NCBI GenBank assembly: GCA_002749535.1 | Contig: MZZL01000405.1 | Coordinates: forward strand, 558,001 to 622,000 | Direction of reading: 5' to 3' | Length of the DNA: 64,000 nt | Origin: Apophysomyces variabilis | Taxonomy: Eukaryota; Mucoromycota; Mucoromycetes; Mucorales; Mucoraceae | In this document: piece after piece, positions 45,391 to 57,235 of the stretch | Layout of the letters: each line of letters begins with the position of its first letter | Position numbering within the stretch: the first letter of the stretch is position 1 | Translations under genes and position numbers: made by a program | Notes under the pieces: model-generated | Databases searched by the model: none | What the model saw: only the letters and a program-made list of their open reading frames with translations | What the model was told of the DNA's origin: nothing

Positions 45391-46800
45391 AGTCTAATAT
45401 GTGAGGAAGTGGGGAATGAGAGGAATGGAAGAAAAAAGAGGTTTCTTTTTCGGGACGATATATATGTGTAAGGCAAGGTAAAAGACTGGAGACAAAGTAT
45501 AAACGGATAATTAATCAAGTTTTCGTTTATCTGCTGGGCAGTAACGCACCCAATACAGCTTATACAGATGTAAGGATGGAAGAAGTTAAGGGCCTGGGGC
45601 GAGTATGGTTGCAAGTCGCTTAAAACGACTCGCAAATTTTGGGAAACTGAACAGAACTTGTAACTCCGAAAACTGAGTGTACAAAAGGCGTTCTCATTGG
45701 CTGTATTTGTCCATCTTCCATCCGGTTATACTATAAAATGATGTATCCACAAATCTTCTTAGTCTCTTTACCAAAAGCAATAAACAAGGAATAAAGATAT
45801 AAGAACTCGTTAATATATCGCACTCATTGCGTCTTCATTGGTATGTTGCTAGCATTAATAGGAAATCCAGGGCACGTATTCCTTACACTTATACAGCTGC
45901 ATCTGGTACTTCTTGTTACGTCAAACGTGATATGCTGGAGTGAACACAATAATCATTGCTGCTGACTAACCCGGGAACAGGTTGCGCACTGCGCCGGCAT
46001 CCATTTTCTTTTCAACAGTATTTTTCCGTGAAAGGCGTGAAGCCAGCTGAGGAAGCATAAGCCATTCTCAGCTTTACTGGACTAGTTCTCTTCCCAAAAT
46101 GTAACTCTGCCTTTTCAGTCAAAGGTTGGGTTCTATCCTAGTAAAATCGTCAACTATATTATGGGAGTTGCTTCATCCATGCTTAGTCGCAAGGGAAGCA
46201 ACATTTTTGTGCCTAGAAGTCATAATATGTATGTAACCTTCCATTTTTGCCACCATCAATGATGCTGTCATAGCGCTTATCATAATGGTTAACCTGTCTT
46301 GTGCCATATGAGCACCAGTAGCTAACTGCATCGCTGCAAATGATCCACTCATACAGTTCTCACTCTTCAGTCTGAAAGCTTATTCTTACCCTGGCCATTG
46401 TAATGGAGTATATACATCTTTCTTATTATACAAGAGTTTTTATCTCCTGGCATATCTTGTCAACATCGCCTTGGTTTGAGAGTATGCTTCAAAAGTCGCT
46501 CTATCTAAGTATTATAAGTGACATGCAACTGATCGGAGAGCAAGTTGCTCCTGGTCAGCGATGTAGTCCATGCGCTCAGATGTACGATGACACAATCAAT
46601 AACGTTTTGTTATACATGTGTATACAGAAATTGAGTCGTGCCAAAAGGGAGTAAAGGAGCAAGAAAAATTCAGTCCAAAAATGTGACATAATGTGGCGTG
46701 TTATTGTTCGAGGCAGCCAGTAATTTAAACAGCGGGTAGTGCACTAGGGAAACTAAGCGAATCCTTCGTTGTGGTCTGGCCGAGCTGCAACACACACTTA
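45391..46800. other. Divergent intergenic, Sla1 / ValRS, with coding-like debris
   Basis: About 1.4 kb. The Sla1 leader (45391-45480) is pyrimidine-rich on the minus strand. Also on the minus strand, about 46370-46190 reads MSGSFAAMQLATGAHMAQ..., then stops appear, and MDAGAVRNLFPG is found near 45990. These look like a broken gene, family not recognised. The + frame 46403-46654 has no motif. Confidence 0.35.
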
Positions 46801-49800
46801 ATGGCAACCTGTGCGACATTTGCAGCAGCGCAAAACATTCCATTAGCTACATGGACAATTGGCCGGCCTGCCATTTCGATACTGCGCCGGTCCTGTCTGT
46901 TGTCGCGATCGGGTCCTCGTTGTGTTCGATCGTTCTCTACTTCAATCCTGAATAAGCGCGAGAAACCACGAAAGGAATTTTTCCCAGCATATGATGCGAA
47001 AGCTGTGGAAGAAGGCTGGTATGAATGGTGGGAAAGTCAAGGGTTCTTTAAGCCCATGAGTATCACTGGCAGAAACGGAGACGATGCACCTAAGTTCACC
47101 ATGATCACTCCGCCTCCGAATGTGACCGGGTCATTACACATTGGACATGCATTGACGCTCAGCATTGAGGATGCTGTGGTTCGTTGGCGGCGTATGCATG
47201 GATATGACGTTCAATGGATTCCAGGCACTGATCATGCAGGGATCGGTACACAGTCTGTCGTGGAGAAAATGTTGATGCGAGAAAAACAGGTCACACGTCA
47301 TGATCTTGGTCGTGAAGACTTTGTGAAAGAAGTCTGGGCTTGGCGCAAAGAGTACGGTGATAGGATCCTAAATCAAATGCGGCGTATGGGTGCTTCAGTA
47401 GACTGGGATAATATGTTCTTTACCATGGATCAACCACGCTATGAAGCAGTGCAAAACGCATTTATGCAGCTGTATCGGGATGGCTTAATCTATCGAAATA
47501 CCAGACTGGTAAACTGGTGTTGTGCTTTGGAGACAGTGATTTCGGACATAGAAGTAGACTATAAGGAAATTGAAGGCCAAACCTTCCTTTCTCTTCCCGG
47601 CAGACAGGACAGGTAATGCAACGGAACAAGGGTTATGTAATATAGCTGCCAATTGACATCGTTTGGATACAGCGTGGAGTTCGGAGTCCTGCATCGCTTC
47701 TCTTATCCTGTTGTGGATGCGGATCCGAATGGCATTCAACAATTGACAGTATCAACGACTCGCATCGAAACCATGCTGGGAGACTGCGCTGTGGCAATTC
47801 ATCCGAAAGATGAACGTTATCAGGTAAAGCGTTGGAACTTGAAGCAAAAGAACATGATCTACATGGATGGTTACTTCTTTTTATAGGCCCTGCATGGAAA
47901 AAGCGTGTATCACCCTATCCTAAAAAGGAAATTGCCGATCATTTGTGACGATCAGTTGGTGGATATGGAATTTGGCACCGGCGTTGTAAAAGTAAATGGC
48001 AGCGTCCATTCAACGGCTACTTAAATATTTGCCAGGTAACTCCGGCACATGACACGAATGATTATGCATGTGCTCTGCGACATGGGCTTCCTATTGTCAG
48101 CATGTTTGATAAATTCGGCCGTCTGAACGAACATTGTGGGTTGCAAGCTTTAGTGGTAAGCTAAGAGAGTCGTAACACCTGAAACATGCAATATTGATAG
48201 ATATATACAGGGGCAAGATCGCTTCGACGTTCGTCAGACCGTTATTGACATGCTTAGCGAAGCTGGTTGTTACGAAGGAAAAGATACTAAGCATTCTATG
48301 CGTGTCGCTGTTTGCTCTCGATCAGGTGATGTGATCGAGCCGATGCTGCAACCTCAATGGTAATGAGATTAAACATACAAACTTAATCTAACACACTTTA
48401 GGTATGTTCGATGTAAGGACCTTGCGGATATTTCCAAAAATCAGGTTCAGGAAGGCGCAATGAGAATACATCCCGAGCATCATACACAAGAATGGTATCG
48501 ATGGTTAGGTACGATAATAAGATTCACGTTCCTATGTGCTTATTAGGCCATAGACAATATCCAAGACTGGTGTATCTCGAGACAGTTATGGTGGGGACAT
48601 GAAATCCCAGCTTATCAGATAAAGTTTGGCGGAGAAGGGAGACGGGAACACAAAGGTTACACTTCCCATGAGTTTGGTTTACTGGATTCTCACTCGGTAT
48701 TTTTAGAACTTTGGGTCGTGGCATCGGATGAAATAAAAGCGAAAGAAGAAGCACAGCTTTTACTGGAAAAGGAAGGGATACCGAGTGACACCCCATACAC
48801 CCTTGTCAAGGTAGGATGATTGCTTTTGCTGTCATCTGGTTATTAAGTAGAATTTTTATTGATAGGACGAAGACGTCCTGGACACATGGTTCTCGTCCGC
48901 CTTATTGCCGCTCTCCGCCTTGGGATGGAAAGGTACCGTGAATGAACCAATTCCCGTAAGTTAAAAAATGTTTGCTTCTTCTCGGTGAAGGGAAATGGAG
49001 AAGACTTACAAGCTCTGTAGACGAGATACCCGATTCAAGTCATGGAGACGGGTTTTGACATCTTATTTTTTTGGGTTTCGCGAATGGCTATGCTTGCCAA
49101 CCATTTCTCAAAAGCGTCGCCATTTAATGACATTTTTCTTCATGCCATGGTAAGGAATCATTAATCAAACTTTGTCTTATATGTTATAGGTCCGCGATGC
49201 CCAAGGACGTAAAATGTCCAAGTCTTTAGGAAATGTGATTGATCCTTTACATGTAATCGAGGGAGTTAGCTTGGATACCATGAAAAAAGCCCTCTTAAAT
49301 GGCAATTTACCATTAAGCGAGATTCAAAGGTAAACCTCTTAGGAATGCCCTACTTTTAAGAGTGGTTCATAACAGACTTTTAGGAGCACATGCAACTTAG
49401 AAAATGAATATCCAAGTGGAATACCTCCATGCGGCACAGATTCATTACGATTTGCTTTAGTGGCCTATACACAACAGGTACTTTTGCTGATATGGTTAAG
49501 CACTAATTTACTTACTGTCTGTTATTGTAGACACGGCAGATAAATCTTGACATCTCTAATGTGATTCAGACTTCCCATTTTTGTAACAAACTGTGGAACC
49601 TATTCAAGTTCGGTCTTGGTCGACTGGACGAATTTTCGGACGAAAAGGCACTGTTACCAAAGACATCTAGGCTGTCTTTGGCGAGTCGATACATCCTGTC
49701 TCGTATGGCAGACACTGTGGAAAAATGTCACAACGGGTTTGAGAGTTACAGATTATTTGAAGCTACGGATGCGTTACGTCGCTTCATCGTAGAAGACGTG

Positions 49801-50892
49801 TGCGATGTATACGTTGAATTTTCCAAAGCAACACTTAACAAAGAGGATGTTTCTGAAGAAGAGAAGGTTTGTAGCTTTTTTTTATATTCGAATTGCTGAC
49901 TGTACGTAGCATACAACGCTGCAAGTACTACACGCTTGTATGGATGTTTCCCTTAGATTGACTCATCCATTTATGCCATATATAACCGAGGTAACGAAGT
50001 TATCCTAGGGAGACAAGAAAAAATGAATATTGGTATGTAATATGTGAAATATAGGAATTATGGCAGCATTTGAAGGATAAAACATTATCCAAGGATACCC
50101 CGCGGTCACCGTCCTTGATGTTGGAAAGTTACCCAACGATCGAACAGTTTTCGGGGTTACGTGACGAACGAGTAGAAGATCATTTCAGGGTAAGTGTAAA
50201 CTTTTGTCATGCTAGACACCACTAACAGTAAATTCCTGTTAACAGGTTGTACTTTCCATTATTCACGCTTCTCGATCTTTGCGTCAGAGTCATCAGATCA
50301 GTGTAGGGCAGCAGCTACCTTTTAGGATTTGGTGCGATGATGCAGCTCTTCTTGATTCTCGAGGACCTTTGAAGTCATACATGGATGAGATCAAGAACTT
50401 TGTCAAGGCGTCCGATTTGAGCCTCGTGGATGCCGAGGTAACTAGGATGAATTTAGAATTAACCGATTTAAGTGAAATGATTGGTTAGACCCATGGCGCG
50501 TCTTTAGATGGTTGGACAGCGAAGGCGATTGACAGCAAACTCAAGATTCTTGTACCAACAAACCAGATCATGAGAGCACAACTGGAGCGTGCTGCCGGTA
50601 AGGGCGGCGATCTGATCACTGTTGTCAATGAGAAAAAGACCCGGTTCAATAAGAAATTGTGCAAGGTGAAACAAGATATGGAAAAATTGACGGCGCGAAT
50701 GAGCAAAAATGGGTATGAAGAAATGGTTCCCGAGCAGATAAAGGAAAATAACAGGTATGTCTGATGTGGTCGCGGCTACAAAATATTAACTTTGTTTCTT
50801 ATCGTAGAAAACGTTATCAAATGTTGCAAATGGAGCAGACGACGTTAGAAAATGATTTGAAGGCATTAGATGATATAGAGAATCAACTTTGA
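46801..50892 (+). CDS. Valyl-tRNA synthetase with mitochondrial leader
   Basis: Class Ia synthetase charging tRNA-Val. From ATG 46801 the first ~50 residues are Arg/Ser-rich and acid-free ([18 protein letters not shown]..., [12 protein letters not shown]), a mitochondrial presequence. Catalytic core: [20 protein letters not shown] (HIGH motif), [32 protein letters not shown] (KMSKS, ~49210). Editing-domain pieces are in between ([19 protein letters not shown]). The anticodon-binding domain includes [11 protein letters not shown] and the long [20 protein letters not shown] helix. A C-terminal coiled coil ends DDIENQL, stop 50890-50892. About ten short introns. Most fungi make cytosolic and mitochondrial ValRS from one gene; whether a second gene exists cannot be told here. 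A further in-frame GTG upstream is not used. Confidence 0.92.
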
Positions 50893-51454
50893 TTTAATAG
50901 AGAGAGAAATTTGTCCCTTTGATGATTTAAAGCTGGAAGAAATAGATTCGGCGCTCAACCCGCTACACAAGGAAATCATGTGTAACGATAAAATGAAGTA
51001 AGGACAAGAGGAAGGAAACGGAAGGGTTTTTTGATTCATCTCTCGTTTCCATTCATGGTTCGCATGGACTGGTTTATCGCGTGACGCGTAAATTGCTCGT
51101 CCAGTTTGCTTGGAATTGACTTTTGTGGCAGTCCACGACCCGAAACACCGGCTGGAGCGCCGTGGCAGCTGCAACATATGATTTGCCTGCTGCCACTGAA
51201 AAGGTAAATCAGGACGGCGCACCCCTCAATTCAGTTCGTAATCTGATTGGCTCGGAATGGCCGGGCCAACAGGGCAAAAGAAAAGAGAAAAGAAGTTCTT
51301 GGATGTAACCCTTGGTATTGCTGCGGAATTAAACAATTTTACCCTATATAAGGATTCCCATACCGCACATCAAAGTGAAAGAAAATCTACTTTTCTTCTT
51401 GTAATTGTAAATTCTACTACTACCTTAACTTCCCATTAATTCCTATCCACCTAC
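50893..51454. other. Intergenic, ValRS 3' flank / ABC transporter promoter
   Basis: About 560 bp. GC-richer than other spacers around 51120-51290, with a CCAAT-type inverted motif (GATTGGCT at 51244) and the TATA-like box listed separately. A pyrimidine-rich leader precedes the ATG at 51455. No gene seen. Confidence 0.5.
51345..51352 (+). promoter_or_regulatory. TATA-like box of the ABCB gene
   Basis: TATATAAG lies about 100 bp upstream of the ATG at 51455, followed by a C/T-rich leader. The position and the strong match make it a plausible core promoter of a well-expressed gene. Inference only. Confidence 0.5.
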
Positions 51455-54400
51455 ATGACGACGGGATCCGTACGGTCGTCAACAACAAGCCAGACCCTAA
51501 ATGGGCAGAGCAAAAAACAAATCGAGATCAGTGAAAAACATTCGTTGGAAGAAGGAGAGTTACCACCTGTTCAACCAACAGAAAGCACAGATCAATCAGA
51601 TGAAAAAGCCAAGAAAAAAGAAAAGAAACAAAAAGAACCATCCGTACCACTTCATAAACTGTTTCGATTTGCGAGTCCCTTGGACTTGTTATTGATCTTC
51701 ATCGCCATCATCTGTTCCGCCGGTATCGGTGCTATGCAACCTGTCACTATTATCATCTTCGGTCAGTTTCTCGGCACCATTGGTGGCCAATTTGCCTCTG
51801 GCAAAATCGACGTTGACGCCGCTATGCCCATGATTTTGACTTTGGTCTACATGGGTACCGCCGTGCTGATTGCTGCCTACTGCGCGCAGGCATTTTGGAT
51901 TTACAGTGGTGAAAATCAGACAAGACGCATCCGACAACTTTATATGCATGCAATTCTCCGGCAAGACATGGGTTGGTTCGACAAGGCAGAGGAAGGATCC
52001 CTGACAACGCGTCTTGCGACCGATACGCAGCTGATCCAGGACGGCATCTCTGAAAAATTCGGATTATTTGTCACTGCCATTGCTCAATTCGTCAGCGGTT
52101 TTGTCGTCGCGTTCGTTAAAGGTTGGCGTCTAGCTGTCATCATTTTGGCCACCATGCCCTTAATGGCTGGCGTTGGCGGTTTGATGGGCTTCTTCCTTAG
52201 AAAATACACTACCAAGACGCAGGATGCCTATGCCGATGCAGGTGCTGTTGCCGAACAAGTCTTTTCTGGTATACGAACGGTGTACTCCTTCTCCCTTCAA
52301 GATCGATTCTCCAAGCTTTACAACAAACAACTGAAGAGAGCCACAGCCGTGGGCATCAAGCGTGGTATGATCCTTGGTTTCGGTATGGGCACTTTTATGC
52401 TCGTTCTTTTCTGTACCTATGGTCTTGCCTTCTGGTATGGCACCCAACTTGTCATCAAGCAACAACTGGAAGGTCCAACTGTACTGGTGGTTTTTTTCGC
52501 AATGATTATGGGTGCTATATCCCTGCTGCAGCTACCTCCTAACCTTGCAGCAGTTTCCAGTGCTGCTGGTGCTGCCTACAAAATCTATGCAACTATTGAC
52601 CGGGTGCCGGAGATCGATCCTGACGATGAAGCTGGTCTTAAACCCAATAAGGTGGTAGGCAATCTGGAGTTCCGCAATGTCAAGTTCCATTACCCTACTC
52701 GACCGGATATCACTATCCTCAAGAATCTGTCTCTCAATATCAAGCCGGGCATGACAGTGGCCTTCGTTGGTCCTTCTGGCTCAGGAAAGTCTACAAGTGT
52801 CCAACTCTTGCAACGTTTCTACGACCCGATTGAAGGCCAGGTTCTTCTCGATGGTCATGATCTCCGAGAGCTCAATGTCACATGGCTTCGCAACCAAATT
52901 GGTGTTGTTAGCCAAGAACCGGTGCTTTTCAACATGACTATCCGTCAGAATCTGCTTATGGGTATCAATGACCGCGAGGTATCTCAGGAAGAAATTGTCG
53001 AAGCTTGCAAGAAGGCCAACTGCCATATGTTCATCACGCAATTGCCCCGTGGCTATGATACCCTTGTTGGCGAACACGGAGGTATGCTCTCAGGTGGTCA
53101 GAAACAACGCGTTGCCATTGCTCGCGCTATCTTGAAGAACCCCTCGATTTTATTGTTGGATGAGGTAAGTTAAATTAAAATTTTTGCATCTCGCTAGCTT
53201 CATCTAACATTGACTTCTTCGATCTTTAGGCTACTTCCGCACTTGATACTCAATCGGAACGACTGGTACAGAAAGCTCTTGATGCAGCCTCCGCGAACCG
53301 TACAACCATCGTGATCGCCCATCGTCTATCTACCATTCGCAATGCTGATCTGATTGTTGTGATGCAGCAAGGAGACTTAATTGAACAGGGCACTCATAAT
53401 GAATTGCTGTCACTAGGAGGTGTCTATGCAGAGCTTGTCAAGAAGCAGCAAATTGCCACGGAGCAGGTCGGCCACGTTGCAGAAGAAGTCAATGACGAAG
53501 ATTTGCTGGCCCGCGAAACTGCTGAACTGGAAAAAGGATTCGAAGTGGTTACTGAGAAAGAACCTTCCATTCGTCTCTCTCGAACCCAGAGCCATGTATC
53601 TGAGGCTGATGCGTATGAACTGAAGCTTCGCAAGGAAAAAGAAGAAAAGGAGTTGGCAAAGAAGGCAAAGGCTCCAATTGGCAAGGTGTTGAAGATGATG
53701 CGACCTGAATGGCCTCTACTTGCCGTTGGCGTGGCAGGTGCTGCTCTTGCAGGTGTTGTCTTTCCCCTATTCTCTCTTATTTTCGCTCGCGTCATTACTA
53801 TTATCACCATGATTACCTCGACATCTGACCTATCTACCGTTGCACCCGGTCCTCTTGAAGGCGCTAATCTGTACGCATTTCTTTTCGTCATGATCGGCAT
53901 TGCTTCCTTCATCGGCTTTTCCTCCCAAATGCTTTCCTTTGAGATTGTTGGCGAAAGATACACGGAACGATTACGTGGCCAAGTGTTCCGCGCCTATATG
54001 AAGCAAGAAATTGGCTATTTCGATCACGAAGACCATAATCTTGGTGCCCTAACTTCTAAGCTGGCTATCGATTCCAAGAATGTGAACGAAGTGGTTTGCA
54101 AAACATGGGGCGACGTGACTCAGATTGTTGTCACTGCTATCACTGGTAAGTGAAAGAAGAAGAAAAAAAAGCATTTTTTCAACATGATTAACATTGTTGC
54201 ACAGGTTTGGCCATCGCTTTTGCTCACAGTTGGGCATTGACTCTGATTATTCTTTGCATGGCGCCCTTCATTATCATGTCCTCGGCTTACGAAAGTAAAA
54301 TTCATCGTGGTTTCGAAGATAAGACCAAGAAGGCGAATGAACAGAGCGGTGAAGTGGCCGGAGAAGCTATCAAGGAGATTCGTACCGTTGCGTCTTTGAA

Positions 54401-55579
54401 CAAACAGCCCTATTTTGAAGCCAAATACGAGAAGGCAACCCAAAGACCACACAAGTTGGCACAGAGAAAGGCCATCACTTCCTCGATTGGTTATGCTCTT
54501 CAGCAAGGTATCACTCTGTACACCAACGCAGTTGCCTTCTACGCTGGTCTTCGATTGATGGCAAACGGTTCTATCACCTATCCACAAATGTTCACTACGA
54601 TGATGGCTATCATGATCACTGCTCAGGGTGTTGGTCGTGCCAGTGTATTCACCTCTACCTTTGCCAAGGCCAAGTTATCTTCATTGGCCATCTTTGAGCT
54701 CCTCGAACGTACGCCTTTGATTGACCCCGATTTGGAAGGCATTGAACCTGAGAAGAACCAAGTGCAAGGTGACATTGACTTTGACAGTATCTCATTCAAT
54801 TATCCGGCTCGGCCGGATGTGCAGATTTTCAACGGCGAATTTTCTCTCAAGGGCAAAGCTGGCGCAACAATTGCACTGGTTGGTCCTTCAGGTTGCGGAA
54901 AATCTACTACCATTGGTATGCTCCAGCGTTGGTATGATCCTAGCAATGGTTCGGTTCGTTTGGACGATCACAATGTGAAAAGCTTCAGCCTTGGCAACCT
55001 CCGTAGCCATATGGCCTTGGTGGGTCAGGAGCCAGTTTTGTTTGACATGACGATCGGCGAAAACATCCGTTTTGGTGTTGAGGACTCTAAAGAAGTAACT
55101 CAAGAAGAAGTTGAAGAGGCTTGCAAGGCTGCCAACATTCACAAGTTCATCAGCAGTCTTCCTAAAGGATATGACACCCGTGTCGGTGACAAGGGTTCTC
55201 AATTGTCTGGCGGTCAGAAGCAAAGAATTGCAATTGGTAAGTGTATTGTTTTTTATTGTCTTTTTCACGTCAAACTAATGCAAAACAATTAGCTCGTGCT
55301 TTGATTCGTAAGCCAAAGGTGCTCTTGCTAGATGAAGCCACGTCTGCCCTTGATAGCGAATCCGAGAAGCTTGTCCAAGCTGCCATCGATAATATTCTAC
55401 AAGAAGGCGGTCGAACAACGATTACCATTGCGCATAGACTGTCTACTATTCAGGATGCTGATCTTATCTGTGTGGTCAAAGGAGGCCGTGTGATTGAACA
55501 AGGCACGCACTGGGAACTTCTAAGGCTGAATGGCACTTACAGTGAATTGGTCCATCAGCAATCCCTTAACGCTCACTAA
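51455..55579 (+). CDS. Full-length ABCB multidrug/peptide exporter (P-glycoprotein type)
   Basis: An ATP-driven exporter with the TMD-NBD-TMD-NBD plan. A charged Lys-rich N-terminus of ~65 residues precedes the first six membrane segments ([21 protein letters not shown]...). NBD1 has Walker [16 protein letters not shown] (Q loop), [15 protein letters not shown] (signature) and LLLDE with the intron directly after it. A linker ([12 protein letters not shown]) leads to TMD2 ([25 protein letters not shown]). NBD2 has [34 protein letters not shown] and HRLSTI. Ends SLNAH at 55579. Introns: 53165-53229, 54146-54204 and 55237-55292, all GT-AG and in frame. ~1,315 aa, intact, both sites canonical. 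Few introns and more G/C-ending codons than neighbours suggest high expression. Substrate unknown; may export drugs or a peptide pheromone (Ste6 role). Confidence 0.96.
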
Positions 55580-55878
55580 ACGAAAAAATGATAAATTAGA
55601 CGCATAGCATGTGTGTTTCAGTTCTCTTGTTTTCTTTTTCCATTTCCATTTGCATACAATCTCCTATACTTTCTACATCTTTCTTTTTTTCCTTTGCCTA
55701 AATTGTACACTTTTCCTAATCTACTTTTGATTTCGCTGTTCAGTTATTTCTATAAACGTCATGGACTTTACTTTAATAACACATTCATTGCTACCAAAGA
55801 AATAGTACCGAACCAATGTCTTACATATGGTCTTAGCATGACCACCGGTTACAGAGTAAAAGATCAGGAAGGATATTT

Positions 55879-57096
55879 CTACAACTTCTCAAGTTGCTGT
55901 TGTCGAAGGCACTGCTTCAGTAGTCCAATTATGTTATTAATGCCGTTAAGTATGCCTTGGTCTTGCTTTGTCTTTGTTGGTTTCCATCTTGAATGAGCAA
56001 AGTCAATCAAACGAAGGTCGCACATCTTTGGCGGGGCTTCTTCTTCGTCTTCTTTTTCGGGCTCGTTTACTACTTCCATTTTATCTTCCTCTAACATATG
56101 TTTCCACACCTTATCTGCCGCTGTCCTGTCGCCTTCATAGACAAACAGGATAGATACTCCGGTAAGCTCAAGCGCAGGGTGTGTTGTCACAAACTGCTGT
56201 ATGTCTTCCAAATCTTGGATAAAGCTCTCCAAAATCCAGCTCATTTTTTTGGCTGGTATCCGTTGCGGAGAATCTTCAAGCGACAGCCTTTCCTCATCTT
56301 CTAATATGGTATCTGGCGCGGATTGCTGTCCGTATGAAGACGTGGGAAATAGATATGCCAAAAGTGCGTCGATGATGTCGGTCTCGGTTCGCATGCGACC
56401 GTACCGTTTATTATAGATTTTGTAGCTTTTTGTTGTTGGGTCATATACCTATCTCGTTTCAATACGTAGTCTGTCAGGTGAATGACGTTGTCGTCATATT
56501 ACATGATACTACGCACCTTCATCCCTGATATTCTAAGGGCCAATGTCTCGATTGTTGTGCCTTTAGCATTGAGTATCATTTTTTCCTTTTTGGCCTCGTC
56601 TGCAAATTCGTCGTAAAGTTTGTCCCCGATTTTGAGATCCAAAATCGACGGTCGCGTATATCCATGGATAATGTTCTCTAGACATAAGTGCTGTATTGTC
56701 CGTCATTAAGGAAAACATAGTGTTACCAGAAGCGTAGAAGGCAATAAAAAAAGATAAAAAGAAAAGGATATCATCCATTGGCTTTAGATTGGCTTGACTC
56801 CACTCCTTCTGTATTTCAAGCGGCACTGGTGTCACATCGTTCTGATTAACTTGGTTATTATTGGTGATATCCATTTCCAGTATGTGTTTTTCGGATTCTG
56901 TGGCAGCACGCAAGCTACCGTAACATTCAGGGATGAATTGCTCAAACCCAGGGTATTGCCGACATTGCTCGTAGAAGACAAGTTCCGTTTGTGTACAAGG
57001 TTTTACCACGATGAGGTCGTTTGTGGGTAGTTGTAGAAGTTGATCATGGCCTGCCACCTGATGATCAAACTTCACGAGGTTTGCTCTGGTGGTCAT
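55879..57096 (-). CDS. Inositol polyphosphate multikinase (IPMK/Arg82 family)
   Basis: Phosphorylates Ins(1,4,5)P3 and IP4 to IP5 in the nucleus; fungal Arg82 also acts in transcription. ATG at 57096 (MTTRANLVKFDHQVAGHDQLLQL). Then FYEQCRQYPGFEQFIPECYG, an intron near 56700-56800, and the family signature PSILDLKIGDKLYDEFA (PxxxDxKxG, ~56640). After another intron come GRMRTETDIIDALL and a long acidic insertion (EPEKEDEEEAPPK). The C-terminal catalytic motif is DLRLIDFAHSRW. Ends RQQQLEKL at the stop 55879. All key residues are present. The frame also has an upstream in-frame ATG at 57165, but the later one suits the family. Tail-to-tail with the ABCB gene; divergent from the 57-59 kb gene with only ~140 bp between starts. 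Confidence 0.88.
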
Positions 57097-57235
57097 TGAA
57101 GGAAAGTAGGGCGGAAGACAGGCACAGTCACTTACGGAAAGAGCCCAAAGAAAAATTGAACCCAAAAAAAAAGCGACCTAAAAATATGGATGTCTTTTTC
57201 CTTCTTTTCTTTCTCTCTTGTCTTTTTTCAAACCA

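Noticed and set aside
53424..53963. 179-aa minus-strand frame inside the ABCB gene
   Set aside because: Antisense shadow of a long, codon-biased exon; no domain, and the + strand is clearly coding.
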